A DNA stretch of 64,000 nucleotides, taken from NCBI RefSeq assembly GCF_007860095.1, contig NZ_SJPT01000003.1, positions 579,764-643,763 of the forward strand, written 5' to 3'. Positions 9,014 through 18,577 of this stretch are shown here, in pieces. How positions within the stretch are numbered: the stretch's first letter is position 1; every line of letters begins with the position of its first letter. Source of the stretch: Novipirellula galeiformis. GTDB taxonomy: Bacteria; Planctomycetota; Planctomycetia; Pirellulales; Pirellulaceae. The notes beneath the pieces were generated by a model, which had not been told where the DNA came from, did not search any database, and saw only the letters and a list, made by a program, of their open reading frames with translations. Made by a program: the position numbers and the translations under genes.

Positions 9014-10222
9014 TTGATTCCACTATTTCCCAGCCGACTGACACGCTACATCCTGATTGAGATCTTGAAGATCTTTATCGTGGCGTTGATCGCATTGACG
9101 CTGATGATCTTGATGATCGGCGTTGGACGCGAGTTGTTGCGGCGTGGATTAGGGGTGGTTGCGATCGTTCAATTGCTGCCGTTCATCGTCCCGATCTCGT
9201 TGCAATTCGCGTTTCCTGCGACGGCCCTGTTTTCGGTTTGCTGTGTCTACGGGCGAATGGCGGCCGACGGTGAGGTTTCGACGGTAAAGGCCTCTGGGAT
9301 TTCACCACTAAAATTGTTACAGCCCGCGCTGATTTTTGCGGCCTTGTTAAGTCCGGTGGCGGTGGGCGTTTCGGATCTCGCGGTGTCCTGGGGACGACCG
9401 GGGATGAACCGGGTCGTATTGATGTCGGTCGAGGACATTGCCTACCGCGTCTTGCGGGCTCAGCATTCGTTCACGTCGGATCATGGTTTTTCGATTCACG
9501 TTCGTGATGTCGAGGGGCAAACGTTAGTGCATCCGACCGTCACGGTTCACAACCATGGCAGCGAAGGTCCGATGAAATTGACGGCTCGCGAAGGTCGACT
9601 TCAACTCGACGCGGAAACGTACAACCTGATTTTGCATGTGACCGATAGTCAAGTGGAATCGGGGAACGGCATCCAAGGCATCGTTCCGGGGGAGACCGAG
9701 TTTAAAATCCCCTTAGCGGCGGCGATGATGGAAAAGGGCTCTGACGAACTATCGCCGAGTTGGTTGTCACTCGGCGTCATCCGCAGTGAGCGACTGCAAC
9801 AAGACGCAAGGACGCATGCGGCTGCGGGCCAGTTGGCCGCTCACGTTGGCTTTTCCATTCTGACCTCGCGGCCCGAAGAAATTGCTGGGGGCATGGGCAT
9901 GCACATCGAAAGCTTAGTGCGAAACAGCCACCATCGGTTGACACGACTTCACGTAGAACCTTGGCGTCGTTGGGCCGAGGGTTTCACTTGCTTCTTTTTC
10001 GTCTTCGTCGGTGCACCGCTGGCGATGATTGCGCGCACAAGCGATTACTGGACCACGTTCGGAATCTGTTTCTTGCCGATCCTGTTGGTTTACTACCCCT
10101 TGTTCATCTTTGGGCTCGAACAAGCCAAGGATGCGACGATTCCACCCTACGGCGTCTGGATTGGCAACGCGGTCTTAGCCATGATTGGGACGGCATTGAT
10201 TGCCCGTGTCCGCCGCTACTAA
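9014..10222 (+). CDS. LptF/LptG family permease (YjgP/YjgQ)
   Basis: A membrane protein of about 402 residues in the family of the LPS-transport permeases LptF and LptG, which with LptB extract lipopolysaccharide from the inner membrane. It begins RLTRYILIEILKIF, the family-typical amphipathic start, followed by a transmembrane pair, a large periplasmic region and C-terminal membrane segments (EGFTCFFFVFVGAPLAM; FGICFLPILLVYYPLF). The open frame runs upstream to 8696, but that part translates the tandem array and is not family-like. TTG at 9014 (CTG at 9038 is an alternative) gives the expected N-terminus. Whether it is LptF or LptG cannot be settled by eye. Confidence 0.85.
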   Translation: MIPLFPSRLTRYILIEILKIFIVALIALTLMILMIGVGRELLRRGLGVVAIVQLLPFIVPISLQFAFPATALFSVCCVYGRMAADGEVSTVKASGISPLKLLQPALIFAALLSPVAVGVSDLAVSWGRPGMNRVVLMSVEDIAYRVLRAQHSFTSDHGFSIHVRDVEGQTLVHPTVTVHNHGSEGPMKLTAREGRLQLDAETYNLILHVTDSQVESGNGIQGIVPGETEFKIPLAAAMMEKGSDELSPSWLSLGVIRSERLQQDARTHAAAGQLAAHVGFSILTSRPEEIAGGMGMHIESLVRNSHHRLTRLHVEPWRRWAEGFTCFFFVFVGAPLAMIARTSDYWTTFGICFLPILLVYYPLFIFGLEQAKDATIPPYGVWIGNAVLAMIGTALIARVRRY

Positions 10223-10479
10223 GCACATCGGCAATCAGGGCGAATGCTGGGCTAGCGCATTTTCATCTTTGATGTAGCTACCGTCGCGTTCGCGGTGGAC
10301 CACGTTCTGGCGAACGCAGCTACTTTTCATTTCGGTCTAGCCGCTCGAGCGGTGCAAGGATCTGCTGCTTGCACAATGCTTGGAACTGATACCGTCGGCA
10401 TGATCCACAGGATGACTTGCAATTGATGCGGGAATTCAACGGGATCATCTCAATTGAAAGCTAGCTTTGCTGGGGCGAC
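10223..10479. other. Spacer with a long interrupted hairpin
   Basis: An imperfect inverted repeat spans 10274-10323: GTAGCT pairs with AGCTAC and GCGTTCGC with GCGAACGC, with an asymmetric internal loop. It is followed by TTTTC, so it may end or stabilise the permease transcript. No gene is seen. Confidence 0.5.
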
Positions 10480-10503
10480 CACGGTTCTCGGAACCGTGTT
10501 TTT
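10480..10503 (+). terminator. Rho-independent terminator
   Basis: Perfect 8-bp stem CACGGTTC / GAACCGTG with a TCG loop, followed by five T residues. It lies 257 bp after the permease stop and 35 bp before the J-domain gene, so it isolates that gene from upstream transcription, or acts as a leader attenuator if the promoter lies before it. Confidence 0.72.
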
Positions 10504-10537
10504 GACAAGAGTCTAGCAATTAAACGCAGGATTTAAG

Positions 10538-11107
10538 ATGTCGTCGAGAGAGTTTGTCGACCATTACGAAGTGTTGGAAGTCAGCCCCAATGCCAGTTTC
10601 GCAACCGTCGAGCGTGTCTTTCGCTACTTAGCGAAAAAGCATCACCCCGACCTTACCGCGGACAGCGACCCGAATCTTTTCACCAAGCTTGTCGAAGCCT
10701 TTGAAACGCTGCGGGATCCTCATTCACGTGCCGCCTACGATCGCTCGTATGAACGAGAGAAGCAAGCACAAGCCCAGCTCGTTGGCAGTGCGAATGCTGC
10801 GGGCGACGATTGCATCGAGCGTTACAAGTTATTGTCGGTGATGTACGCCCAACGCAAACGAAATTTCAAGAAACCAGGCATCGGTTTGGGTACCTTGGAA
10901 AACATGGTTCCATTTCCACCGGAAACGGTTGCCTTCCACCTTTGGTACTTTCGCGAAAAAGGCTGGATTGGTCGGGAAGAGAGCGGCCAGCTTTCGATCT
11001 CGGCAGCAGGGGTTGATCAAATTGAATCGATGAACCAAGCCGCCGTGACTTCACATTTGCGTTTGGAGCATAGCCCCGAACGCATTTCGGTCATGCAATC
11101 AGCGTGA
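10538..11107 (+). CDS. J-domain (DnaJ-like) protein with winged-helix-like tail
   Basis: A 189-residue protein. Residues 8-70 form a J-domain: DHYEVLEVSPNAS, then KKHHPDLTAD containing the HPD motif that stimulates DnaK ATPase, then the family-typical RAAYDRSY end. There is no Gly/Phe region, zinc finger or DnaJ C-terminal domain, so it is not DnaJ itself. The C-terminal half (RYKLLSVMYAQRK ... PPETVAFHLWYFREKGWI) reads like a winged helix and might bind DNA or protein. AGGA lies about 10 bp before the ATG. No hsp70 gene is nearby. Role: a specialised DnaK co-chaperone, client unknown. Confidence 0.85.
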   Translation: MSSREFVDHYEVLEVSPNASFATVERVFRYLAKKHHPDLTADSDPNLFTKLVEAFETLRDPHSRAAYDRSYEREKQAQAQLVGSANAAGDDCIERYKLLSVMYAQRKRNFKKPGIGLGTLENMVPFPPETVAFHLWYFREKGWIGREESGQLSISAAGVDQIESMNQAAVTSHLRLEHSPERISVMQSA

Positions 11108-11216
11108 GACGGCGGGGCCTGAGGGGCTACAGGAAATTGCCAGTCGTGTGTGGATTCGTTTCCGAGCGGAGCGTCAGCGCCGCCCCTGCTTTGGAGTCCT
11201 TGATTTTCAATCTCAT

Positions 11217-11606
11217 TCAAACATGAGGTTGCGGTCGTTCGAAGCCCCATGAGGCGGCCATCGCATCCGCCGCTTCTTCGATGTCCGTGATCTCACCCCA
11301 ACCGCCATTGCGAAGATAGGCATGAGCAAATTCGTGCGCGATCACGTACCATGCAAACGGTTCCGGTGCATCGGCAAGCTTTAGTCGAAGCACGACACAG
11401 CGACTGGTATCTCCAGTATGTCCGGGCGGGGGCATCAAAAACGACCACCCCACGCCGGGCTTGTAATTATCGATCGTGACCTGGAAACGGTGGTCATTTA
11501 GAAAATCTTGCTGCACCTCGGCGGGCAATCGCTCGAGCACATAAATCACCCGTCGCTGCAAACGGGGGTGTTCCGTAAAGGGGGCAAGGTAGGCGGCGAA
11601 ACGCAT
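11217..11606 (-). CDS. Small zincin-like protein (HEXXH)
   Basis: A 129-residue hypothetical protein carrying VIAHEFAHAYLRNGG (H91, E92, H95) and a downstream DIEEAADA (E111 or D114) that could be the third ligand. This is the pattern of a small metallopeptidase of the zincin type, comparable in spacing to SprT- or ImmA-like domains. No signal peptide is seen, so it is probably cytoplasmic. It is convergent with the J-domain gene. The substrate cannot be inferred. Confidence 0.72.
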   Translation of the reverse strand: MRFAAYLAPFTEHPRLQRRVIYVLERLPAEVQQDFLNDHRFQVTIDNYKPGVGWSFLMPPPGHTGDTSRCVVLRLKLADAPEPFAWYVIAHEFAHAYLRNGGWGEITDIEEAADAMAASWGFERPQPHV

Positions 11607-11954
11607 GAATCAATCGGTCTTCGTTTTGAACCCATGACGGCAGATTGGAGCATTGCGTACGCTGCAAGCTAAAACGCCATTCTATCACAGGCTTGCAATA
11701 ACCGAATAGGATCTCCCCCCGCCACATCCTCGGTCGCCCCTTGGTGCACAGGAGGTCACGTGGTTTTATCAGCCACAACTGCTTCCCCCGCCCAGCGGGC
11801 GCTGAAAGGACTGATTTTGCACGTCCTCACTCTAACACTCCGAACCCCACCGCGCGGCTTGCAGTCGAGGCAACCGTTGCTTTCGTAGTCGATCGCTCGC
11901 AACCTCTCCTCAAACAAGCCGATGTAAGGAGAATGCTCCAGCGTCAGACGTTTC
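11607..11954. other. Spacer with no supported gene
   Basis: Short open frames on both strands show no motif or ribosome site. Nothing is recognised here. Confidence 0.5.
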
Positions 11955-12200
11955 CTACGTTCCCGGTGGAAAGAAATACATGTATGAGCGGCTGAACACG
12001 ATCCGTCCTTTCGCGATGTTCACGTCAGTGGCATATTTGAGTTGTCCGTCGATATGCTCCTGCGTGAAATGCGTTTCCGCATCCGCCGGCGACCGAAATT
12101 GATTTTCCTCGGTGCGGTTCGCAATGATAACGGTCCCTTCCCCGAATGCGGAAAACTCGCTGCGGCAAGACATACGGAAAATGGAACCGTCCGCCGGCAT
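11955..12200 (-). CDS. Possible small hypothetical protein (81 aa)
   Basis: A short frame with ATG at 12200 preceded by GGAG at about 6 bp spacing, and an in-frame TAG six codons upstream. The translation (MPADGSIFRMSCRSEFSAF ... SYMYFFPPGT) has balanced, protein-like composition, unlike neighbouring chance frames rich in Arg, Ser and Pro. I do not recognise a family. It could instead be a remnant of a larger gene. It sits in the middle of an otherwise empty ~1-kb stretch. Confidence 0.33.
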   Translation of the reverse strand: MPADGSIFRMSCRSEFSAFGEGTVIIANRTEENQFRSPADAETHFTQEHIDGQLKYATDVNIAKGRIVFSRSYMYFFPPGT

Positions 12201-12598
12201 AGGTTCTCCGAAGCCAAGCTATGTTAATCGCACAATCAACGCCAGTTTGTCTTCGCACAACGGGATTACCGCAGTGGTCGGCACGCCCCTCTTTTTTCAA
12301 TGCAGATGCTGGTGGCGTAGGTTGAAGTACGTTACGTCTCGAATCGTCATCGGAAAGAGAAGGAAGAACGAATCGTTGGAAATGGACCTCGAAAAAGTCG
12401 TAGCAAAACGGGACAAAACTCTTCAATGACTGGGCGATACCCCAGTCCCGTTCTTCATTACGTGAGTAGCGTCCCGATGGCTTTCGCTGAAATCGGCAGG
12501 TCGCTAGTCGCCATGAGGCGGTCCATTTCATCCATCCACGATGGCAAGAAAAAACGTTTCTCTAAAAATCCTGCACACGGGATCTTTAGCAAGATCCA
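12201..12598. other. Spacer with no supported gene
   Basis: A minus-strand frame overlapping this stretch (about 12025-12531) is Arg/Cys-rich and motif-free, and competes with the better small ORF at 11955-12200. Nothing else is seen. Confidence 0.45.
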
Positions 12599-14044
12599 CT
12601 ACGCCAACAACTCTTTGACGACGTGATGCGCTTCGACGCCGGTCAGTTTGACATTCAAACCGCGAAAATTAACACTGAGCCGTTGATGATCGAGGCCTAA
12701 GCAGTGCAGGATCGTGGCTTGGATGTCGTGCACGTGCACCGGCCGCTCGGTAATGTTGAACCCAAGTTCATCGGTCGCGCCGAGCGTGACTCCTGGTTTG
12801 ATGCCGCCTCCGGAAAACCACATGGTGAACGCTTGCGGGTGATGGTCACGCCCCATGCTTCGCCCCAACGCGGCACTCGATTCGACCATCGGAGTTCGTC
12901 CAAACTCGCCGCCCCAAACGACGAGCGTCTCGTCCAACAATCCCCGCTGTTTCAAATCCTGGATCAACGCGGCGCATCCTTGATCGGTCGCGGCACATTG
13001 CGACGTCAAACCGCCCGCCACGTTGCTATGATGATCCCATCCCGAGTGGTAAACCTGGATAAAACGAACGCCCCGCTCCGCCAGACGGCGGGCGAGTAGG
13101 CAATGGTTGGCAAACGATTTCGACGCATTGCCCGGCTCGGCACCATACATCGCAAGTGTCTCGGCCGACTCGCTTTGAAAATCCATCAACTCAGGAGCTC
13201 GCGTTTGCATTCGATACGCCATCTCGTACGAACGGATCCTGGTTTCGATCTCGGGATCGAACACCACCGATTGGCGTTTCTGATTCATCTTACGAATCAG
13301 ATCGAGCGAGTCACGCTGCGCCTGCGTGTCGAAACCGGCTGGATTGGTGACATTCAAAATCGGGTCACCCGACTCACGAAAGGGAACACCCTGATGTGAG
13401 CTTGGCAAAAACCCACTGCTCCACATCGCCGCCCCGCCACTCAGGCTGCCGCCACTCTTTAAAACCACAAACGAGGGCAGATCGTTTGCTTCGCTGCCAA
13501 GTCCATAGCTCAACCAAGCTCCCATGCTCGGTCGCCCCGGCAGTTGATTGCCGGTGTTGAATAACAGCTGCGCCGGCGCGTGATTAAACAAATCGGTCGT
13601 GCAAGATTTCACCAACGAAATGTCATCAACGACTTTGGACAAGAATGGTAAACGATCCGAAAGCTCGACTCCGCTCTCGCCATACTTGGCAAACGGGAAC
13701 TGCGGCCCCAGCACGGCCGCATCGGGTTGGATGAACGCGTAACGTTGATTGCCGATCACCGAGGGTGGGATCGGTTGCCCGGCAAGCTCCGCAAGCTTGG
13801 GCTTGTTGTCAAACAGATCAAGCTGGCTGGGTGCGCCGGCCATAAACAAAAAGATCACCCGCTTTGCTTTGGCGGGAAAGTGAGTCGGCCGCACGGCACT
13901 GGATTGCGACTGGACGTCTGGCCCCGCAAATGCATCACTCGCTCCGCCCGCGATCAGCGACGCGAGTGCCATTTTGCCCAGTCCGACACCACAATCTTGG
14001 AAAAAGTGGCGGCGGGTTGGATCCGGTAGTAAGGGATTATTCAT
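12599..14044 (-). CDS. DUF1501 domain protein, Tat-exported
   Basis: About 481 residues from ATG at 14044 (an in-frame start at 14056 is also possible). The N-terminus carries a twin-arginine-like signal (TRRHFFQDCGVGLGKMALASLIAGG). The body matches DUF1501, a planctomycete-expanded family related to the alkaline phosphatase/sulfatase superfamily: FLFMAGAPSQLDLFDNKPKL, WGGEFGRTPMVE, GRDHHPQAFTMWFSGGG and a C-terminal VHVHDIQATILHCLGLDH. Biochemical activity of the family is not established. It follows the PSCyt/DUF1553 gene after a 60-bp gap on the same strand, the classic planctomycete partner arrangement, so the two are probably one operon. Confidence 0.9.
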   Translation of the reverse strand: MNNPLLPDPTRRHFFQDCGVGLGKMALASLIAGGASDAFAGPDVQSQSSAVRPTHFPAKAKRVIFLFMAGAPSQLDLFDNKPKLAELAGQPIPPSVIGNQRYAFIQPDAAVLGPQFPFAKYGESGVELSDRLPFLSKVVDDISLVKSCTTDLFNHAPAQLLFNTGNQLPGRPSMGAWLSYGLGSEANDLPSFVVLKSGGSLSGGAAMWSSGFLPSSHQGVPFRESGDPILNVTNPAGFDTQAQRDSLDLIRKMNQKRQSVVFDPEIETRIRSYEMAYRMQTRAPELMDFQSESAETLAMYGAEPGNASKSFANHCLLARRLAERGVRFIQVYHSGWDHHSNVAGGLTSQCAATDQGCAALIQDLKQRGLLDETLVVWGGEFGRTPMVESSAALGRSMGRDHHPQAFTMWFSGGGIKPGVTLGATDELGFNITERPVHVHDIQATILHCLGLDHQRLSVNFRGLNVKLTGVEAHHVVKELLA

Positions 14045-14104
14045 GGCTTTTACCATTTGAGGCCGAGCGGTATTGTGGCTCGAAAAAAGGGACCCAATGA
14101 TCGA

Positions 14105-17100
14105 TCAGGGCCGCGTGACGGCTTCGTCTAAGTTCATGATCACACGGGCGACCATCGACCAAGCGGCGATGTCGGAGGTGGCGTTTTTGTCACCACCAAT
14201 CTCGGACGCAACAAGACGTCCCGCATCAAGACGTTGCTTTTGGGCGTCGAAGTACGCGGTTAACAACTCCACTTCGTCGGTCGTGGGAGGCCGCGTCAGT
14301 ATTTGTCGAAACATCGATGTTGCGATCTCCGCAGGCGAATCACTTCCAACTTCGCTGGCGTGTTTCGCTACCGTCCGATTCGCCAACGCCCGGGCCATCT
14401 CTAAATACATCTCATCATTCAAAACCGTCAATGCTTGCAGCGGAGTGTTGCTGCGGTTGCGTTGCGGAATACATTCTTCGCCAGTCGGCGCATCAAAAAC
14501 AGTGTAGGCCGCAAACGCCGCGGTTCGCTTTTTGAACGTATAGATCGAACGGCGAAAACGATCGGCGTCCTTAGCGGTGTTCCATTCAAAATTGCCATAC
14601 GCCAACCCTGTCACACTCGGAGGTTGCGGCGGAAACACGCCTGGACCGTACATTTTTTCCGACAGCAATCCCGATCCCCGCAGCATCATGTCGCGAACCG
14701 TTTCTCCGTTGACTCGGTAACGCGCACCACGGGCAAGCAGCCGGTTATCGGGATCCCTTTGAACAAGGGCCGCGGTCCCTTTGGAATCTTGGCGATAGGT
14801 GTCGCTCATCACAATCAACCTGTGCAACCCTTTGATGGACCAACCGTTTTCAATGAGTTGGACGCTCAACCAATCGAGCAATTCAGGATGCGTGGGCGGT
14901 TCGGATTGGACGCCAAAGTCATCATTGGATCGCACCAAGCCAGCGCCGAACAACGACCGCCAAGCTCGGTTGACAGTCACCCGGGCGACCAAAGGATTGA
15001 CGTCACTGACGAGCCAGCGGGCCAACTCGAGTCGATTTTCCGGCGAGTGGTCCTCGTCGTCGACGAAAACACTCAGCATCCCCGGACGCACCTGTTCCCG
15101 TGGACTGAGGTACTCGCCGCGATGGTGACGAAACGTGGGTCGAGGATGGTCCGCCGGACGCTCTTGCATCACCAACGTCGTCGTAGGCTCTGGCATCTTC
15201 GCTCGTAATGCATCGATCGGTTTGCGTGCCTCGGCCAATAGCGGAGTCGTTCGTAGGAACTCTCGCCGCAGCATCTCACTTTGCTCCTTATCGTCCTCCG
15301 ACGAGGCGAGAATCGTTTCGGCGGCCTCGGACAATTGGCTCGCAACCGCCCCTGGCTTACGGGTGATCGCAAAGCGAAAACGACCTAGACTGGCGACATA
15401 ATGGCGTTCAAAAAGCAACCGGATGCGAAGATCGCCGGGCGTTTCAATGGGCTGTTGCAGGTTCATCACCAACTGCAACCGCTCGCCTTTGTGGTTCCCG
15501 GGTTGCCAGCCCGTCGATCCATCCCCGTCGAAAACGTTATCGGCACGAACTTTAGGATCGCCGTCGTTGGTCATATTGTAGGTGTGCGAGACCTCGCCGA
15601 AACTCAACGGGTCATTGCCGAGCGTCGCATTCAATTCGCTCACGAAGAAATCGCCCTTGCGACCTTCGTAGAACGCCAAACCGGGGCCTCGCTCGGGTAA
15701 CCGATCGTCCGTCAGTGCTTCGAGCCGAATGGCGGTGATCGGCAAATCGCTTTGCTGAATCGCAAACGTCAACTCGTACTGGTCACGCTTGGTGGCATCA
15801 CCGCTGGCGAAAACACTGCCGTCATCGAGTGGCTCGAGTCGCGGCAAGTTGGATTTCATCTCGGTCGGCGTGATCACTTGCCATGGCGTCGCGACCGATT
15901 CTTGACGGCGGATCCATTTGGCGAATTCACGTTCGAAAGTCGCTGATTTATCTTCGCCGACCGGAAAGGCGTCCGCCAACTGGGATTCGAGCCGCTCAAT
16001 TTGAGCAAGCGTTTCACTTCGCTGTTGTTCTCGTTTGGGATCAGGGATCGCAAAGTCGGGTTCGTCGGCATTGTTCAACAGCGCCATCAACCGAAAGTAA
16101 TCGGTGTGCGTGATCGGATCGAACTTGTGCGTATGGCACTGCGCACAACCGGTGGTCAAACCGAGCCAGACGATGCCGGTCGTTGCCACGCGATCGACCA
16201 TGGCGAGGTAACGATACTCAAGCGGGTCGATACCGCCTTCTTCATTGAGCATCGTGTTGCGGTGGAACCCGGTCGCAATCAAATCATCAGGATTTTTGCC
16301 TGGCAATCGATCGCCAGCCAGCTGCGCGATCGAAAACTCGTCGTAGGGCATGTCCTCGTTGATCGCCCGGATCACCCAATCGCGATAAGGCCAAATCGAG
16401 CGCTCGCGATCTTTCTCGTAGCCATTGGTGTCGGCGTAACGAGCGAGATCCAACCAAGGCAGCGCCCAGTGTTCACCATAGCGAGGTGATTGCAGAAGTT
16501 CGTCGACGAGTGCTTCGTAGGCATGCGGATCGTTGGAGGCCACGAACGCATCGGCTTGTTCTGGCGTCGGCGGCAATCCGATCAAGTCGATGTACAAGCG
16601 GCGGACCAGCGTCATCGGGTCGGCCTCGGGCGAAGGCGAAATCCCTTCACGATTCAATTGGTCCAGTACAAACGCGTCGATCGCGTTTCTTCCCCAATCG
16701 GGTTGCGAAACGGTCGTCACGCCACGCCGCGATGGCACGGTGGGCCGCGTCGGCGGGGTAAAGGCCCAGTGCTTGTCGTACTTCGCTCCGCTTTGAACCC
16801 AATCGCGAAGCAGCTTTTTCTGTTCGGGCTTTAGCGTCCCTGCGTGCGGCGGTGGCATGACCTCGTCTTCGTCCGAAGAGAACAACCGCCGCACCAATTC
16901 GCTGGCGTCCGGATCGCCGGGTTGGATCACCCCGTGTTCGATTGCGGCTTCGTCGATATCGAGTCGCAAATCGGCTTCGCGATGCACTTCGTCGGGTCCG
17001 TGACAGGCAAAACATTGCGAAGCCAGCACGGGACGGACGTCTCGATTGAACGAGAGTTCATCCTCCGCGTTCAAACGAGCCGGGGCACTAAAGGCGCTGC

Positions 17101-17155
17101 TAACCAGGACCAGCAGGACGCCGTGAATCAGGTGCGGAGAGGGTGGGTGCGTCAT
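14105..17155 (-). CDS. PSCyt1-DUF1549-DUF1553 planctomycete cytochrome-like protein
   Basis: About 1016 residues. The open frame extends to 17362, but ATG at 17155 (MTHPPSPHLIHGVLLVLVSS) gives a proper signal peptide and is chosen. Then comes PSCyt1 with a haem-binding-type CFACH motif, MPPPHAGTL and WVQSGAKYDKHW. Next is PSCyt2/DUF1549 (RDAID-type AIDAFVLDQL, LIGLPPTPEQ, ARYADTNGYEKDR, and a second CAQCH motif), then PSD1/DUF1553 (NPLVARVTVNRAWRSLFG, YRVNGETVRDMML, RSNTPLQALTVLND). These proteins are abundant in Pirellulaceae and linked to DUF1501 partners and polysaccharide use; the reaction is not known. Confidence 0.92.
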   Translation of the reverse strand: MTHPPSPHLIHGVLLVLVSSAFSAPARLNAEDELSFNRDVRPVLASQCFACHGPDEVHREADLRLDIDEAAIEHGVIQPGDPDASELVRRLFSSDEDEVMPPPHAGTLKPEQKKLLRDWVQSGAKYDKHWAFTPPTRPTVPSRRGVTTVSQPDWGRNAIDAFVLDQLNREGISPSPEADPMTLVRRLYIDLIGLPPTPEQADAFVASNDPHAYEALVDELLQSPRYGEHWALPWLDLARYADTNGYEKDRERSIWPYRDWVIRAINEDMPYDEFSIAQLAGDRLPGKNPDDLIATGFHRNTMLNEEGGIDPLEYRYLAMVDRVATTGIVWLGLTTGCAQCHTHKFDPITHTDYFRLMALLNNADEPDFAIPDPKREQQRSETLAQIERLESQLADAFPVGEDKSATFEREFAKWIRRQESVATPWQVITPTEMKSNLPRLEPLDDGSVFASGDATKRDQYELTFAIQQSDLPITAIRLEALTDDRLPERGPGLAFYEGRKGDFFVSELNATLGNDPLSFGEVSHTYNMTNDGDPKVRADNVFDGDGSTGWQPGNHKGERLQLVMNLQQPIETPGDLRIRLLFERHYVASLGRFRFAITRKPGAVASQLSEAAETILASSEDDKEQSEMLRREFLRTTPLLAEARKPIDALRAKMPEPTTTLVMQERPADHPRPTFRHHRGEYLSPREQVRPGMLSVFVDDEDHSPENRLELARWLVSDVNPLVARVTVNRAWRSLFGAGLVRSNDDFGVQSEPPTHPELLDWLSVQLIENGWSIKGLHRLIVMSDTYRQDSKGTAALVQRDPDNRLLARGARYRVNGETVRDMMLRGSGLLSEKMYGPGVFPPQPPSVTGLAYGNFEWNTAKDADRFRRSIYTFKKRTAAFAAYTVFDAPTGEECIPQRNRSNTPLQALTVLNDEMYLEMARALANRTVAKHASEVGSDSPAEIATSMFRQILTRPPTTDEVELLTAYFDAQKQRLDAGRLVASEIGGDKNATSDIAAWSMVARVIMNLDEAVTRP

Positions 17156-17438
17156 GCATGTATGATAGTCGATGCCAAACGGCGCGTCGCCCTGAGGCGG
17201 TCTGGCCAGACGGGTACCGATCGCCCAATGCCATCGACTTTGTTTTTTTGTAGCGGTGCGGCGCATTCCGTCTGGCCTATTTCGAACATTTGACTCGCAA
17301 CCGCCGGGCGGCGTACGCCGTACCGCCTCGCGGCGTCGCTCGCATTGGCCGCTCGCCAGCAAGCAGGGCGATTTGGTATCCTTGCAGTTACCTTCAAAGT
17401 GTCACTCCAATTTCCCCGCATTCTGTTGAGCTTTCGCA

Positions 17439-18317
17439 TTGTCTACCACGGAATCCACCCCCCACGTGATTGACGAAGATCCTGGATTGGTCGTCGGTGG
17501 CCACCAATTGAAAAGCCGCTTGATCGTGGGCACCGGCCGCTACGACTCGATGCCACAAATGCGGGATTCGCTAATGGCCTCGGGCAGCGATTGCGTAACG
17601 GTGGCCGTTCGACGCGAGAAGCTTTACGATCGCATGGGTCAAAACATTCTCGATTTCCTCGATCTCGACCGGTATATCTTGCTCCCCAACACGGCCGGTT
17701 GCTACACCGCAAAGGATGCAATTCGGGCTGCAAAACTGGGGCGTGAAATCCTGCGATCTCTGGATAATGCGGGTTCCGATTGGGTCAAATTGGAAGTGCT
17801 CGGCGACAGCAAAACGTTGTTGCCGGATCCTTCGCAAACGCTGGCCGCGTGTGAGGAATTGACCAAAGAAGGATTCAAAGTCCTCTGCTACACGAGCGAT
17901 TGCCCGGTCACGGCCCAGCGGTTGAAAGCGGTCGGGGCGGCCAGTGTGATGCCGGCGGGCAGTCCGATCGGCAGCGGCCAAGGACTGCTCAATCCGAACA
18001 ACTTGCGAATCATCTTGGAATATTTAAAGGAAGACGATCCCGATTATCCCGTGATCATCGACGCGGGGGTGGGAACGGCAAGCGATGTTAGCGAAGCGTT
18101 CGAGTTGGGAGCCGACGGCGTGTTGTTGAACACGGCCATCGCGCATGCACGCGATCCGATTCGCATGGCTCGAGCAATGAAGCATGCCTCGCTCGCAGGT
18201 CGTGACGCTTATTTGTCAGGCCGCATTCCGAAGCGACTTTACGGCACCGCCAGCAGTCCCGAAGAAGGTGTCATTAGCACGCGTCCCTACGGATCCGCCC
18301 CGCTGAGCGGTAAGTAA
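17439..18317 (+). CDS. thiG: Thiazole synthase
   Basis: A 292-residue ThiG, which builds the thiazole phosphate of thiamine from DXP, ThiS-thiocarboxylate and dehydroglycine. Family motifs: [18 protein letters not shown] with Schiff-base K117, [45 protein letters not shown] and [10 protein letters not shown]. The start is TTG at 17439, with GAG about 8 bp upstream; no nearby ATG fits. The other thiamine genes (thiS, thiF, thiC) are not next to it. I saw no TPP-riboswitch-like sequence upstream. Confidence 0.95.
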   Translation: MSTTESTPHVIDEDPGLVVGGHQLKSRLIVGTGRYDSMPQMRDSLMASGSDCVTVAVRREKLYDRMGQNILDFLDLDRYILLPNTAGCYTAKDAIRAAKLGREILRSLDNAGSDWVKLEVLGDSKTLLPDPSQTLAACEELTKEGFKVLCYTSDCPVTAQRLKAVGAASVMPAGSPIGSGQGLLNPNNLRIILEYLKEDDPDYPVIIDAGVGTASDVSEAFELGADGVLLNTAIAHARDPIRMARAMKHASLAGRDAYLSGRIPKRLYGTASSPEEGVISTRPYGSAPLSGK

Positions 18318-18356
18318 GCGGAAACGTCCGTCTTGCGTAGGCCGGCTACGTATTTA

Positions 18357-18512
18357 CCCTCCCGTGTGCGGGAGGGTCGGACGTGATAGCGGCCGGGGAG
18401 GGTCGATTGCACTGTGTTTGCACGATCCACTTCTAACACACACCGAGACCCCACCCAGAGCTTGTTGCCGCTCGCTTGTACCTCCCCAAAACAAGTTTCG
18501 GGGGAGGTGAAG
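18357..18512 (+). repeat. ~155-bp hairpin-ended dispersed repeat, copy A
   Basis: Copy A opens with an 8-bp hairpin (CCCTCCCG TGTG CGGGAGGG) and ends with a second one (CCTCCCC ... GGGGAGG around AAAACAAGTTTC). In between it shares long identical stretches with copy B at 20622-20787, including TTGCACTGTGTTTGCACGAT. Same orientation as copy B. No coding capacity is apparent; it resembles a MITE- or REP-type intergenic element. Confidence 0.85.
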
Positions 18513-18577
18513 TCCGCATGCGTGCAATGTCGCCCGCCGGATCTGGTCGTTGGTTTCCTCACGTTTCTCGCTGGCGA

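Noticed and set aside
12025-12531. Minus-strand 168-codon frame
   Set aside because: Composition rich in Arg, Cys and Gly without motif, and it overlaps a better-supported small ORF in another frame.
17156-17438. Possible TPP riboswitch upstream of thiG
   Set aside because: I looked for the conserved THI-box elements in this spacer and did not see them; a covariance-model scan would be needed to exclude a divergent form.
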